Positions 42,059 to 50,848 of a DNA stretch of 53,946 nucleotides are shown one piece after another. A model generated the notes under the pieces. That model did no database searches and was not told the DNA's origin. It saw only the letters and a list, made by a program, of their open reading frames with translations. The translations under genes and the position numbers were made by a program. This DNA comes from an uncultured Collinsella sp. GTDB lineage: Bacteria > Actinomycetota > Coriobacteriia > Coriobacteriales > Coriobacteriaceae. Where the stretch lies: assembly GCA_900545605.1 (NCBI GenBank), contig UQZL01000010.1, positions 1 through 53,946 of the forward strand. The letters run 5' to 3'. How positions within the stretch are numbered: position 1 is the first letter of the stretch; each line of letters opens with the position of its first letter.

Positions 42059-43480
42059 ATGGCTCATAACGACAAACCCGAAAGCGCAAACGAGGCTCAG
42101 GATCATTCCCAGCCGCTCGACGACGGCGGCTTTTTCTCCCTGAACGACGTCATCATGGCAGGCAGGCATCAGCTCACCCGCTCCGAGCAGCTCTTGGCTG
42201 CCGACACGCGCCGCAACGCCCGCAACCTACTCGCGAGCGCCAAGTTGCTCGTACTCGTCGTCATCGTCTCGCTCGCCATGGGCGTCGCCGCTTGGGCGTT
42301 TTTGGCCTCGTTGAATATCGCCACCGACTATCGCGAACACCATGCGTGGATTTACGCACTGCTTCCCGTTGTGGGCGTTGCCACCGCATGGGTGTACAAA
42401 AACCACGGTCTTGCCGCCAAACGCGGTAACAACCTGGTCATCGACTCCGCTCTGGGCACACGCCTCATCCATATGCGCATGGCCGTCCTCACCTTCGTCT
42501 GCTCCACGCTCACGCACCTAACGGGCGGATCGGCCGGTCGCGAGGGAGCCGCGGTTCAGATTGGCGGCACCATCGCCAGCAACATCTCGAGCCTCGCCCA
42601 CCTCAAAAAGCATGATCACCACGACCTCATGCTCGCCGGCATCTCGTCGGCCTTTGGCGCCGTATTCGGCTCGCCCCTTGCCGGAGCTTTCTTTGGCATG
42701 GAGATGTGCTTTATCGGCAAGATCGACTACACCGCGGGCATCTACTGTCTGGTCGCCTCGTTTACCGGCTACTTTACATCACTCGCCCTGGGTACCGAGT
42801 ACGAGGCGAATGTCATCGCCAGCGTTCCCGCCATGACGCCCAAGACAGTCGTCATCGTTGTTATCAGCGCCATCATCTTCGGTCTGGCGGCACGCCTCTT
42901 TGCCTGGTCGGTTCGAACCGTCAAGAGCCTGTACGGTCGCTTTATCACCAATTACCTCGTTCGCGCACTTATAGGCGCACTCGTGGTTTTGGCCGCCTAT
43001 GCCCTCCTCGACGCTTGGGACTACGCCGGCCTTTCCACGTGGCTTTCCGGCGCTGGATTTGCCGGCAACACCACCCTGGCGGACGCAGTCATCAAGTTGG
43101 TCGTCACAGCGCTCACCCTGGGCGCGGGCTTCCAAGGCGGCGAGGTCACGCCCCTGTTTGGCATCGGTGCGGCACTCGGCGGCTGGATCGGTTGCCTCGT
43201 CGGAATCGACCCCAGCTTTCTGGCGGCGCTGGGCATGCTCGGTGTATTCTGCGCCGGCCTTAACGTGCCCATCACCACCTGCATGATGGCCATCGACCTG
43301 TTCCACGGCACGGCCGCCGGGTTCTTTGTCATCGTGGCCTTTATCAGCTATCTCGCCGGCGGACACCGCGGCGTGTACCCCGCCCAGCGCATCATCTCAC
43401 CCAAGCGCCGTTCGCTTATTGTGGATGAGGGCGGTACGGTAGCGGATGCCATCGAGCGCCACAACGACCTGATAGAGTAG
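42059..43480 (+). CDS. CLC-family anion transporter, possibly fluoride type
   Basis: 473 residues from the ATG at 42059 (AAAGAGGAA upstream). About ten membrane helices with a long hydrophilic start. The gating glutamate lies in GGSAGREGAAVQ. GFQGGEVTPLFGIGA forms the later pore region. The classic GSGIP chloride motif is absent, and GNNLVIDSA near residue 127 resembles the GNNLVID stretch of fluoride/proton CLC-F exporters. I favour a CLC-F-like antiporter, but a general CLC is possible. Confidence 0.82.
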   Translation: MAHNDKPESANEAQDHSQPLDDGGFFSLNDVIMAGRHQLTRSEQLLAADTRRNARNLLASAKLLVLVVIVSLAMGVAAWAFLASLNIATDYREHHAWIYALLPVVGVATAWVYKNHGLAAKRGNNLVIDSALGTRLIHMRMAVLTFVCSTLTHLTGGSAGREGAAVQIGGTIASNISSLAHLKKHDHHDLMLAGISSAFGAVFGSPLAGAFFGMEMCFIGKIDYTAGIYCLVASFTGYFTSLALGTEYEANVIASVPAMTPKTVVIVVISAIIFGLAARLFAWSVRTVKSLYGRFITNYLVRALIGALVVLAAYALLDAWDYAGLSTWLSGAGFAGNTTLADAVIKLVVTALTLGAGFQGGEVTPLFGIGAALGGWIGCLVGIDPSFLAALGMLGVFCAGLNVPITTCMMAIDLFHGTAAGFFVIVAFISYLAGGHRGVYPAQRIISPKRRSLIVDEGGTVADAIERHNDLIE

Positions 43481-43567
43481 ACGTTAGTATTCGCCGTGCA
43501 GCCACAATCGGGGGCAATTCGACCTGAGCGCGACCGCACCGTCACGTCATACGCCGGGAGTCGCCCC

Positions 43568-44530
43568 ATGCATGCAACTGATTTTGCCCGCACGCTCATC
43601 ATCGCCAACCCAGCCGCCCAGTCGGGTGCGGCGCGCGAAGTTGCCGAGCGCCTGCAACGCTTTTTGGATATGACCGCGCGCGCATCCCAGTTTGACCTGG
43701 TGCTGACCGAGCGCATGGGACACGCCAAGGAGCTGGCCGCACAGGCTCAGGGCTATCGCACCGTTATCGCCCTTGGCGGCGACGGCGTGATTCACGAGGT
43801 CGTCAACGGGCTTATGACGCAAGAGGAGGGCACCCGCCCCGCCCTTGCCGTCCTGCCCGTGGGCTCCGGCAACGATTTTGCCCAAACGCTCGGCATCGAC
43901 GATTTCTCCGGCAAGGATTTTGGCGCGCTGCTCACCTGCGAGCTGCAGCGTCAGGACATCGGGCGCATTCGCTCGTGGAGCCCTGCGAGCGGCAGCGGCG
44001 AGGCTACCGTTGAGTACTACGACCAGACACTTTCGGTCGGCATCGATGCCGCCATCGGCCTGGGCACCACCAAGCTGCGCAAAAAGACGGGCTTGACGGG
44101 CGCTCCGCTCTACACTCTCTCGGGACTTGAGCAGTTTGGCCTACGCTATCGCAACTACCCCATGACCATCAGCTTTGATAGCGCGCCCGCCGAGCGCGTG
44201 CGGGCGATTATCATGGCCATCCAGCTGGGACCCACCTATGGTTCGGGCTATCGCATCTGTCCCAACGCCGACCCGTGCGACGGCATACTCGACGTCTGCT
44301 ACGCCTGCGGCCCCGTTCCGCGCGCGGTCGCGCTTCCCATGTTCCTTTCGGCCAAAGATGGCCACCATACCAAGCTGTCACCGGTTCGCATGCGCCGCTG
44401 TCGCCATGCCGAGCTTACCTTTGAGGAGCCCGACTACCCCATTCAGGCCGACGGCGAGCCCGTTGTCGCCTCGCGCATCGAGGTCGACATCCTCGCCGGC
44501 GCCCTCCACGTCTGGCACCCCACCCGCTAA
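43568..44530 (+). CDS. Diacylglycerol/lipid kinase (DgkB/YegS family)
   Basis: 320 residues from the ATG at 43568 (GGGAG seven bases upstream). Seen: RTLIIANPAAQSG at the start, the nucleotide motif VIALGGDGVIHEVVNGL near residue 68, LPVGSGNDFAQTLGI, and a C-terminal PIQADGEPV. Such kinases phosphorylate diacylglycerol or similar lipids at the membrane. It follows the CLC gene by 87 bases on the same strand. The exact lipid is unknown. Confidence 0.9.
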   Translation: MHATDFARTLIIANPAAQSGAAREVAERLQRFLDMTARASQFDLVLTERMGHAKELAAQAQGYRTVIALGGDGVIHEVVNGLMTQEEGTRPALAVLPVGSGNDFAQTLGIDDFSGKDFGALLTCELQRQDIGRIRSWSPASGSGEATVEYYDQTLSVGIDAAIGLGTTKLRKKTGLTGAPLYTLSGLEQFGLRYRNYPMTISFDSAPAERVRAIIMAIQLGPTYGSGYRICPNADPCDGILDVCYACGPVPRAVALPMFLSAKDGHHTKLSPVRMRRCRHAELTFEEPDYPIQADGEPVVASRIEVDILAGALHVWHPTR

Positions 44531-44540
44531 CCCCACCTAA

Positions 44541-44605
44541 GTTGCGGTGAAATAGGGACTGTTTATGCAGCAAAAGCCGCAAAACAGTCCCTATTTCACC
44601 GCAAC
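44541..44605. repeat. GTTGCGGTGAAATAG hairpin, copy 3
   Basis: The same 15-base outer arms as copies 1 and 2, but the inner arms are GGACTGTTT / AAACAGTCC instead of TTCCTGGAT. It lies between convergent genes 11 bases past the lipid-kinase stop. No T-run. Confidence 0.9.
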
Positions 44606-44617
44606 GTATTGAGAAGA

Positions 44618-44998
44618 TCATTCGTCGCTGCCCAGTTTGCGACGGTTGGCCTTTTTGATAGCGTTGAAGTGCTTGTCGTTGAGCCTGCGCTGGCGCGATC
44701 GCTGAGGCACCTTGGTCTTTACGCGTCGGCGCGGTGGACGCCCGCGACGCTCAAGCTCTGCCCTCAGCTTACGCAGACAGCAGCTGCGATTCTGAAACTG
44801 ACTGCGGCTCTCACGCGCCGTCACGACAATCCCCGTGGGCCCATGCTTCATGCGCACCGCCGAGTCCGTCGTGTTCACGCCCTGTCCGCCCGGACCCGTC
44901 GCGCGAAACACCTGCACCTCGCAATCGCGTGCCAGCTCCTCGACCGACATCTCGGCATAGCGCGCATACTCGCGCCATCCCATCTTGTTCTCATCCAT
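44618..44998 (-). CDS. RF-1-domain (GGQ) peptidyl-tRNA hydrolase-like protein
   Basis: 126 residues from the ATG at 44998 (GGGAGG seven bases upstream). The catalytic motif is GPGGQGVNTTDSAVR near residue 36, and the tail is very basic (RRGRPPRRRVKTK...). The size and tail fit ArfB/YaeJ-like rescue factors, which release stalled peptides from ribosomes, or PrfH. No RtcB partner, which PrfH often has, is nearby. It is convergent with the lipid kinase. Confidence 0.8.
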   Translation of the reverse strand: MDENKMGWREYARYAEMSVEELARDCEVQVFRATGPGGQGVNTTDSAVRMKHGPTGIVVTARESRSQFQNRSCCLRKLRAELERRGRPPRRRVKTKVPQRSRQRRLNDKHFNAIKKANRRKLGSDE

Positions 44999-45017
44999 AT
45001 CAATACCTCCCCTCATA

Positions 45018-45054
45018 CAAAAAATGTGACAAAGGGACAGTCCCTTTGTCACAT
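45018..45054 (-). terminator. Terminator of xpt with GGGACAGTCCC core
   Basis: A 31-base near-perfect palindrome, ATGTGACAAAGGGAC-A-GTCCC..., then six T on the minus strand; 27 bases past the xpt stop. The core resembles the inner arms of hairpin copy 3. Confidence 0.9.
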
Positions 45055-45081
45055 CGCATACCAATCGCTTGTGCTGCGCGC

Positions 45082-45660
45082 CTAGGCGAACGTGATCTCG
45101 CCGTTCTCGCAGTCCATTTCGGCGATACGGGCCAGGCTCTCAACGCGGAAGCCGCGCTCGCGGAGCTTATCGCCGCCGCCCTGGAAGCCCTTCTCCACCG
45201 CAATACCGATGCCGGCAACCTCGGCGCCCGCAGCCTCGCAGATCTTAATAAGGCCCTCAAGTGCGCAGCCGTTGGCCAGGAAGTCGTCGATAATCAGGAC
45301 CTTATCGCCCTCGGACAGGAAACGCTTACCCACGATAACCGGGTACTCCTTCTGCTTGGTAAAGGAATAGATGGTCGTGGCATACTGCTCGCCGTCGAGG
45401 TTGATGGACTGGGCCTTCTTGGCAAAGACCACCGGCACGCCGCCAAAATGCTGAGCCGCGATGCAGGCCATACCAATGCCCGAAGCCTCGATCGTCAGGA
45501 TCTTGTTGATCTCGACACCCTCGAACAGACGGGCCCACTCGGCACCCATGTGGTCGAACAGCTCAACGTCGCACTGGTGGTTGAGGAAGGCATCAACCTT
45601 AAGGACGTTACCGGCCTTTACGATGCCGTCATGGCGAATACGATCCTCAAGCTCCTGCAT
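45082..45660 (-). CDS. xpt: Xanthine phosphoribosyltransferase
   Basis: 192 residues. Salvages xanthine to XMP using PRPP. The PRPP-binding motif is KVLIIDDFLANGCAL near residue 120, and ILTIEASGIGMACIAA forms the base-side loop region. The ATG at 45660 lacks a strong ribosome site. No purine riboswitch is visible in the 160 bases upstream. Single gene with its own terminator. Confidence 0.94.
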   Translation of the reverse strand: MQELEDRIRHDGIVKAGNVLKVDAFLNHQCDVELFDHMGAEWARLFEGVEINKILTIEASGIGMACIAAQHFGGVPVVFAKKAQSINLDGEQYATTIYSFTKQKEYPVIVGKRFLSEGDKVLIIDDFLANGCALEGLIKICEAAGAEVAGIGIAVEKGFQGGGDKLRERGFRVESLARIAEMDCENGEITFA

Positions 45661-45820
45661 GGCGCAACCCCTTCTCGCGGCAACGATACCGCGCGATTAA
45701 TAAACGTTGTTCGATAGTCTACCACGGACCGACCCCCGCCCGCCCCACAAGCCACATCGCACCATAAAGCTGCAAGACCAGTAGATAGGCCCGATTCGTG
45801 GCAGACAGCCTCCCAACACG

Positions 45821-47125
45821 CTAATGCCGGGTGCGCGTCCTCACCAAACGTACCAATGTGAGCGCAAAGCCCACGGTAGCAACGGCCATCAGCACGTAGA
45901 ATACCAAACGGAAGCCAAAGAGGAACACGTCCGGACGACCCGCCACATAGCTCGTGACCGTCTTGCCCATCGCCGCGCTCGTCTGTCCATACAGGATGCG
46001 CGACGCCGCCGTAATACCCAGCGCTATGCCCGCATAGCGCGCCAAGCTGCTCAAGCTGCCCGCAAAGCCAAGCGCCTCACGTGGAGCCGAACCCATATAC
46101 AGCGAATTATTGGGACTCTGGAAGATCGACGTGCCGCACGACATAAACGCGACGCAGCACACAATCATCAAGATGGAAGAGTGCTCGTCAAGCGTGCTCA
46201 CCGCAAAGAGACCGCACACGTACACGCCCAGGCCAACGGCCGTGGGCGCTTCACAACCAACACGGTCGGACACCGAGCCCGAAAGCGGGCCCACAAAGGC
46301 ATTCACGACCGGCATCGCCAAAAACAACAGGCCGGAGATATCGGAGCTAAAGCCGTGGGCATCCTGAAAGTAGAACGGCAGCACAAACTCGGAGGCACCG
46401 ATACCCACGAACACGATAAGCATGCAAGCCAGGTTAATCGTGAAAGCCGAGCTCGCAAAGCAGCGACGCGCCGCCTCTGTCAACGGCATAGGGCGTTCGC
46501 CAGCCTCCGGCTTCACATGCGGCAGCGTATAGAGTCCCACGATAAACGAGATTACGCCAATAAGCAGGTTGATGAGGAAGATGCTCTCCCAGGGAAAGCT
46601 CGCCACCAGCACGCCGCCGAGCACGGGGCCGCACATCATGCCAAGAGCCACAAAGGTCGCCAGAATGCCCATGGCACGGCCGCGCTCACGCGCCGGAAAC
46701 GACTCGGTGATGATGCCCATATTGTTAGCCATCGCGGCGGCACAGCCAATGCCCTGCACGAAACGCGCCAAGATAAGCACCTCGAGCGAAGCCGAAAGCC
46801 CGCAAAGCAACGAGCCACCCGTAAAGACGATTACACCAAGCTGGAACACATTCACCTTGCCGCGCACATCGCCCAAGCGGCCAAACGGCAGCATGGCGAC
46901 GCACGTCGCGAGCAGATACACCGAGCTCACGAGCTGAATGCGGTCGAGACCCACCCCCAGCTCCTTTTGCATCACTGGGAGCGCCACCGTCACGATGCTC
47001 GCATCCAGACACGCCATAAAGGTCATGACGAGCACGGTGAACAGAATCGCCCATTTATTCTTACCGTGGGTGTCGCCCTCTAGGGCAATGTGTTCGCGGC
47101 GCAGCTGCTCGGCAGTTTTCTCCAT
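45821..47125 (-). CDS. MFS drug-efflux-type transporter
   Basis: 434 residues from the ATG at 47125 (AAAGGA upstream). About 12 helices. MFACLDASIVTVALPVMQKELG at the first helix and LPFGRLGDVRGKVNVF (loop 2-3 motif A) are typical of proton-driven drug exporters; GPLSGSVSDRVG is the second-half counterpart. Substrate unknown. It stands alone, with no regulator beside it. Confidence 0.88.
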   Translation of the reverse strand: MEKTAEQLRREHIALEGDTHGKNKWAILFTVLVMTFMACLDASIVTVALPVMQKELGVGLDRIQLVSSVYLLATCVAMLPFGRLGDVRGKVNVFQLGVIVFTGGSLLCGLSASLEVLILARFVQGIGCAAAMANNMGIITESFPARERGRAMGILATFVALGMMCGPVLGGVLVASFPWESIFLINLLIGVISFIVGLYTLPHVKPEAGERPMPLTEAARRCFASSAFTINLACMLIVFVGIGASEFVLPFYFQDAHGFSSDISGLLFLAMPVVNAFVGPLSGSVSDRVGCEAPTAVGLGVYVCGLFAVSTLDEHSSILMIVCCVAFMSCGTSIFQSPNNSLYMGSAPREALGFAGSLSSLARYAGIALGITAASRILYGQTSAAMGKTVTSYVAGRPDVFLFGFRLVFYVLMAVATVGFALTLVRLVRTRTRH

Positions 47126-47150
47126 GTATATCCTTTCTATCGTGCAACGC

Positions 47151-47198
47151 AAAAACGGGACCCCAATCGCCTACAAACGGACACGATCGGGGTCCCGC
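47151..47198 (-). terminator. Terminator of the OAH sulfhydrylase gene
   Basis: GGGACCCCGATCG and CGATTGGGGTCCC pair over 13 bp (one wobble), followed by GTTTTTG on the minus strand, about 70 bases past the stop. Confidence 0.88.
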
Positions 47199-47266
47199 CT
47201 ACGGAATCGGAACTATGAGGACGTCGTCAGCCGAAAAGCCGTCCCACGCCCCGCACGCACGCTAGC

Positions 47267-48550
47267 CTAGCACTGCTCGAGCGCCTGCTCAAGGTCGGCA
47301 ATCAGATCGGCCGTGTCCTCAAGGCCGCACGACAGGCGCACCATGTCGGCGGAGATGCCGCAGGCGATGAGCTCCTCGTCGTTCATCTGGCGATGGGTGG
47401 CGTTTGCCGGGTGCAGGCAGCAGGTGCGGGCATCGGCCACGTGCGTGGCAATCTGGGCGAGCTTAAGACTCTTCATAAAGGTCTCGGCCGCCGCACGACC
47501 ACCGGTAAAGCCAAAGCTCACGACGCCGCAGGTACCGTTGGGCATGTACTTCTGAGCCATGTCGTAGTACTTGTCGCCCTCCAGGCCCGGATAGCTCACG
47601 AAGCGCACTTTGGGGTGGCCCTGAAGGAACTTGGCGACCGCCAGACCGTTCTCGCAATGGCGCGGCATACGCACGTGCAGGCTCTCGAGCGAGCTGTTCA
47701 GGAAGAACGCCGCCTGCGGGTTCTGCATGGGGCCGAGGTCGCGCATGAGCTGCGCGGTTGCCTTGGTAATGAAGGCACCCTCGCGACCGAACTTCTCGGC
47801 ATAGGTCACGCCGTGATAGCTCTCGTCGGGCGTGGTGAGACCCGGGAACTTGTCCGCATGGGCCATCCAGTCAAACTGGCCGTGATCGACGATCACGCCA
47901 CCCAGGTAGGCCGCATGGCCATCCATGTACTTAGTGGTGGAGTGCGTGACGATGTCGGAGCCCCACTCAAAGGGACGGCACATCACGGGCGTCGGGAAGG
48001 TGTTGTCGACCATCAGCGGCACGCCGTGGTAGTGCGCGGCCTTGGCAAAGCGCTCAATATCGAGCACGGCAAGGGCGGGGTTGGCAATCGTCTCGCCAAA
48101 GACGAGCTTAGTATTGGGCTCAAAGGCTGCCTCGAGCTCCTCGTCGGAGCAGTCGGGGGCAACGAACGTGCAGGTCAGGCCCATGCGGCCCATAGTGTGA
48201 GCCAGCAGGTTGTAGGTGCCGCCATAGATGGCAGAGCTCGCGACCACATGATCGCCGGCACCGGCCACGTTAAAGATCGCGAGGAAGTTCGCAGCCATGC
48301 CCGAGCTCGTGAGCATCGCAGCGGTGCCGCCCTCCATCTCGCAGATCTTGGCAGCAACCAGATCGCACGTGGGGTTCTGCAGGCGGCTGTAGAAGTAACC
48401 GGACTCCTCCAGGTCAAACAGCTTGCCCATATGCTCGGACGTATCATACTTCCACGTGGTGGACTGGTAGATAGGCACCTGGCGCGGCTCCGCGTCACCC
48501 GGGCGGTAGCCGCCCTGAACACAGGTAGTACCGATGGTCTGCTCGCTCAT
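47267..48550 (-). CDS. O-acetylhomoserine sulfhydrylase (Cys/Met metabolism PLP enzyme)
   Basis: 427 residues. It makes homocysteine from O-acetylhomoserine and sulfide. Seen: TTCVQGGYRPGDAEPR at the start, YSRLQNPTCD, the PLP-binding lysine in THSTTKYMDGHA, and a C-terminal TRTCCLHPANATHRQM where the family has T.LHPASTTH. Start ATG at 48550 (AAGGGAG upstream). A good promoter with an upstream dyad precedes it, suggesting sulfur-responsive control. A cystathionine gamma-synthase is less likely given the length. Confidence 0.9.
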   Translation of the reverse strand: MSEQTIGTTCVQGGYRPGDAEPRQVPIYQSTTWKYDTSEHMGKLFDLEESGYFYSRLQNPTCDLVAAKICEMEGGTAAMLTSSGMAANFLAIFNVAGAGDHVVASSAIYGGTYNLLAHTMGRMGLTCTFVAPDCSDEELEAAFEPNTKLVFGETIANPALAVLDIERFAKAAHYHGVPLMVDNTFPTPVMCRPFEWGSDIVTHSTTKYMDGHAAYLGGVIVDHGQFDWMAHADKFPGLTTPDESYHGVTYAEKFGREGAFITKATAQLMRDLGPMQNPQAAFFLNSSLESLHVRMPRHCENGLAVAKFLQGHPKVRFVSYPGLEGDKYYDMAQKYMPNGTCGVVSFGFTGGRAAAETFMKSLKLAQIATHVADARTCCLHPANATHRQMNDEELIACGISADMVRLSCGLEDTADLIADLEQALEQC

Positions 48551-48588
48551 ATCTAGCTCCCTTGCTTGGGTTTTGATTTATTCGGTTC

Positions 48589-48641
48589 ACGATACCGCTA
48601 CCCCGCAGCCCTCTCAACCCATCCCCAAGGTAGGTTATGGG
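48589..48641 (-). promoter_or_regulatory. Promoter and operator of the sulfhydrylase gene
   Basis: TTGAGA (48612-48617) and TATCGT (48589-48594) are 17 bases apart on the minus strand. Next to the -35 lies a 24-base imperfect dyad CCCAT...ATGGG (48618-48641) with CCAAGG inside. Confidence 0.6.
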
Positions 48642-48735
48642 ACAAATCGATCAGGGGTATTTATCTCAAGCCTTGGGCATTTGCTCGACAGAGAAAAATG
48701 AGGCATCCATGAAGCTCTCGATGATTACACGCACC

Positions 48736-48767
48736 GTCACGGGTACCATAAGCGGGTACACCGTGAC
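48736..48767 (+). promoter_or_regulatory. Hairpin touching the ribosome site of the CGCAxxG gene
   Basis: GTCACGGGTACC and GGGTACACCGTGAC fold into a stem with a small bulge, ending two bases before AAGGAG. It could modulate translation of the gene at 48781. Confidence 0.4.
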
Positions 48768-48780
48768 CAAGGAGACAACG

Positions 48781-49227
48781 ATGAAGCAAATCGATACGGC
48801 CCAGCTCGACATCACCGCCTGTCAGGCTCAGGCTGCCGAATACCACGCCCGTGGCTTTAACTGCGCGCAGGCCGTCGCCTGCACGCTCGCACCTGCCGTC
48901 GGACTCGACCCTCAGGTCGCCTTTACCCTCACCGAGGGCTTTGGCGCCGGCATGGGCGGCATGACCGAAACCTGCGGCGCCATCTCGGGCGCCGTGGCCA
49001 TCATGGGCTTCGTGATGAGCGACGGCATGGAAAACCCCAAGACCAAGGGCCAGACCTACAAGCTGTCGCGCGAAATCGCCAAGCGTTTTGGCGAGAAGAA
49101 CACGACGACCGTCTGCGGCACGCTCAAGGGCATCGGATCGGACAAGGGTCCGCTTCGCAGCTGCCCCGGCTGCATCGACGATGCCGTCGAAATCGCCTGT
49201 GATGTACTAAAGCAGCTCGCCGAGTAA
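48781..49227 (+). CDS. C_GCAxxG_C_C family redox-type protein
   Basis: 148 residues from the ATG at 48781 (AAGGAG six bases upstream; longer frames lack a site). The family cysteines are present in order: FNCAQAV, ETCGAISGAVAIMG, VCGTLKG and SCPGCIDDA. Such proteins are predicted membrane-associated or electron-carrying redox proteins of unknown function in anaerobes. Divergent from the sulfhydrylase, so a sulfur-related role is possible but unproven. Confidence 0.85.
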   Translation: MKQIDTAQLDITACQAQAAEYHARGFNCAQAVACTLAPAVGLDPQVAFTLTEGFGAGMGGMTETCGAISGAVAIMGFVMSDGMENPKTKGQTYKLSREIAKRFGEKNTTTVCGTLKGIGSDKGPLRSCPGCIDDAVEIACDVLKQLAE

Positions 49228-49239
49228 ACGGCAGCACAG

Positions 49240-49291
49240 AAAAACGACGGCCGGCGCGCTTGGGATCCATCCAAAAGCACGCCGGCCGTCG
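49240..49291 (-). terminator. Terminator of yigZ, convergent with the CGCAxxG gene
   Basis: CGACGGCCGGCG and CGCCGGCCGTCG pair over 12 bp, extended by a GCTT/AAGC region. Five T follow on the minus strand, four bases past the yigZ stop. Confidence 0.85.
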
Positions 49292-49294
49292 CCG

Positions 49295-49933
49295 TTAGAA
49301 CTCGGCAAATACGGGAGCACCGACCTCGATCTCCTCGCGCCCCGCCATAAGCTCGCGCATCCTGGCGCAAAAAGACTCCTGCTCCCCCGCCTTAAACACC
49401 AAGTGAAGTGTCACGGCATCCGCGTAATCGGTATCCGAAACCTTGGCACCCGAATCCTGCGCCAAGCGAAGCACCTGCTCATACTGCGGATAGGCCACAT
49501 GCACGTCAACAGGCACGACGCTCGTCATCTCGACGATCTGCCCGGCCTCCCGAGCCGCGGCCACCGCCGCTTGCGTCGCCGCGGTATAGGCGCGTACCAA
49601 GCCACCAGGCCCCAACAGCGTGCCACCAAAATAGCGCGTCACTACGCAGCAAACATTTTTGAGCCCCGCGCCGCGCAACACCTCGAGCGTCGGCATACCG
49701 CTCGTGCGGCTCGGCTCACCGTCATCGCTTTGACGCTCGCGTCCATCGACCAAAATCCACGCGGGAACATTGTGTCGAGCGTCGTAATGACGTTTGCGAA
49801 CGGTCTCGATAAAGGCATTCGCCTCATCCTCGGACTCAATATGGACCAGCTGGGCAATAAACCGGCTCTTGCGGTCCACAAATTCGCCCGAAACCTCAAT
49901 ATTCGATTGCAGAGTAAAATAGCTGTCCAACAA
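49295..49933 (-). CDS. yigZ: YigZ/IMPACT family protein
   Basis: 212 residues. The N-terminal ~120 residues carry the UPF0029 signature VTRYFGGTLLGPGGLVRAY and SDDGEPSRTSGMPTLEVL; the C-terminal half is the EF-G-like small domain. Family members may regulate translation or act on nucleic acids; the biochemical role is unclear. The start at 49933 follows a weak ribosome site. Confidence 0.9.
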   Translation of the reverse strand: MLDSYFTLQSNIEVSGEFVDRKSRFIAQLVHIESEDEANAFIETVRKRHYDARHNVPAWILVDGRERQSDDGEPSRTSGMPTLEVLRGAGLKNVCCVVTRYFGGTLLGPGGLVRAYTAATQAAVAAAREAGQIVEMTSVVPVDVHVAYPQYEQVLRLAQDSGAKVSDTDYADAVTLHLVFKAGEQESFCARMRELMAGREEIEVGAPVFAEF

Positions 49934-50042
49934 AGCCCCTCAACAAAATAAAGCGCAGCAACAAACAGCCTCAATAATACGGCAAAGACAGCACCGTTGA
50001 CCTCGCCAACAAGAACGGAAACGCCAATGATACCGTCACCAA

Positions 50043-50158
50043 CAGCGAGAACCCGTCAGCGCGAGCAAGGTGCCTTGAAAGACAAGGGCATTGACCTTAT
50101 GGTCATGCCCGAAGGCTTGAAAGGCAGATTGCCGCGCTGACGGGTTCGCAGCGTCAAC
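50043..50158. ncRNA. Structured repeat element with swappable arms, copy 1
   Basis: Conserved CAGCGA / GCAGCGTC flanks enclose a 14-bp perfect stem (GAACCCGTCAGCGC at 50049-50062 with its complement at 50134-50147). Inside come GCAA/TTGC, TGCCTT/AAGGCA and an apical hairpin GGGCATTGACC-TTAT-GGTCATGCCC. The loops GAAAG and TTGA are shared with copy 2 at 53135. It follows rnpB by two bases on the minus strand. The strand of any transcript is unknown. Confidence 0.65.
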
Positions 50159-50160
50159 AA

Positions 50161-50528
50161 AGTGCTGAGTGGGCCGATAAGCCGGGTTCTGTCGTGAACG
50201 GTCATTTATCTTGTCTGCACGTTACCGTGCAGTTCCACGCACGCTACCCGAACGCGGACCGGGCCGGCCCATAGCGTTCCTATTCGCGCTTGCTCCGGAT
50301 GGGGCTTGCCAAGCCGCCGTGTTACCACGACGCTGGTGGTCTCTTACACCACCGTTTCAGCTTTTCCCTTTACGCCTTGCGGCGCAGGTGGGAGTCTTCT
50401 TTTCTGCGGCGCTTTCCGTCGGATCACTCCGCCCGGCCGTTAGCCGGCATCCCGCCCTCTGGAGCCCGGACTTTCCTCACGCGTGCTGCAAGCAGCACAT
50501 CGCGCGACCGTCTGGCCCACTCAGCAGT
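50161..50528 (-). ncRNA. rnpB: RNase P RNA
   Basis: About 368 bases. It has the conserved 5' core GAGGAAAGTCCGGGCTCC (complement of 50462-50479), then AGAGGGCGGGATGCC and GGCCGGGCGGAGTGATCC. The 3' end ACAGAACCCGGCTTATCGG pairs back to the 5' end through CTGAGTGGGCC/GGCCCACTCAG (P1). It cuts 5' leaders from pre-tRNAs. Type A-like. Ends are set by P1 and may be off by a few bases. Confidence 0.95.
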
Positions 50529-50533
50529 GCAAG

Positions 50534-50561
50534 AGTGTAACACACCGTTGCCGCAGGCAAT
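50534..50561 (-). promoter_or_regulatory. rnpB promoter
   Basis: TACACT (50534-50539) lies six bases before the RNA start, with TTGCCT or ATTGCC 15-16 bases farther up. Confidence 0.55.
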
Positions 50562-50789
50562 GGCACAACGCAAACGCTCGACACGATAAACCAAGAACCG
50601 CCATGCGCTACAATGGTCCTGTCGATGGGCAACGTCGTCAGTCGAGACGCGACCGCGCTCCACACCCCTCCGTCTACTCGGTGTGTTCCCGCCTCCTCCC
50701 CGAGGCGGGATGTCGGCATTTTTCATGCACTGACAACCCAATAGCCTGTGGACAGCCCGGGCAGCATCGCGCACCTCAGCAGCAAATGC

Positions 50790-50824
50790 AAAAAAGGGAC
50801 CCGTCCATTGCGGACGGATCCCTT
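50790..50824 (-). terminator. Terminator of rpsA
   Basis: AAGGGATCCGTCC and GGACGGGTCCCTT pair over 13 bp (one mismatch/wobble) around GCAAT, then a T-run on the minus strand, 25 bases past the stop. Confidence 0.9.
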
Positions 50825-50848
50825 AAAACAAGTGATTGTCAAACCGAT

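Larger units (their letters stand above)
50529..50848. other. Spacer between rnpB and rpsA
   Basis: 320 bases holding the rnpB promoter, an 8-bp GC hairpin (CCCGCCTC/GAGGCGGG, 50688-50708) of unknown role, and the rpsA terminator. I see no gene in it. Confidence 0.6.

Noticed and set aside
45661..45820. Purine riboswitch before xpt
   Set aside because: I saw none of the conserved loop sequences.
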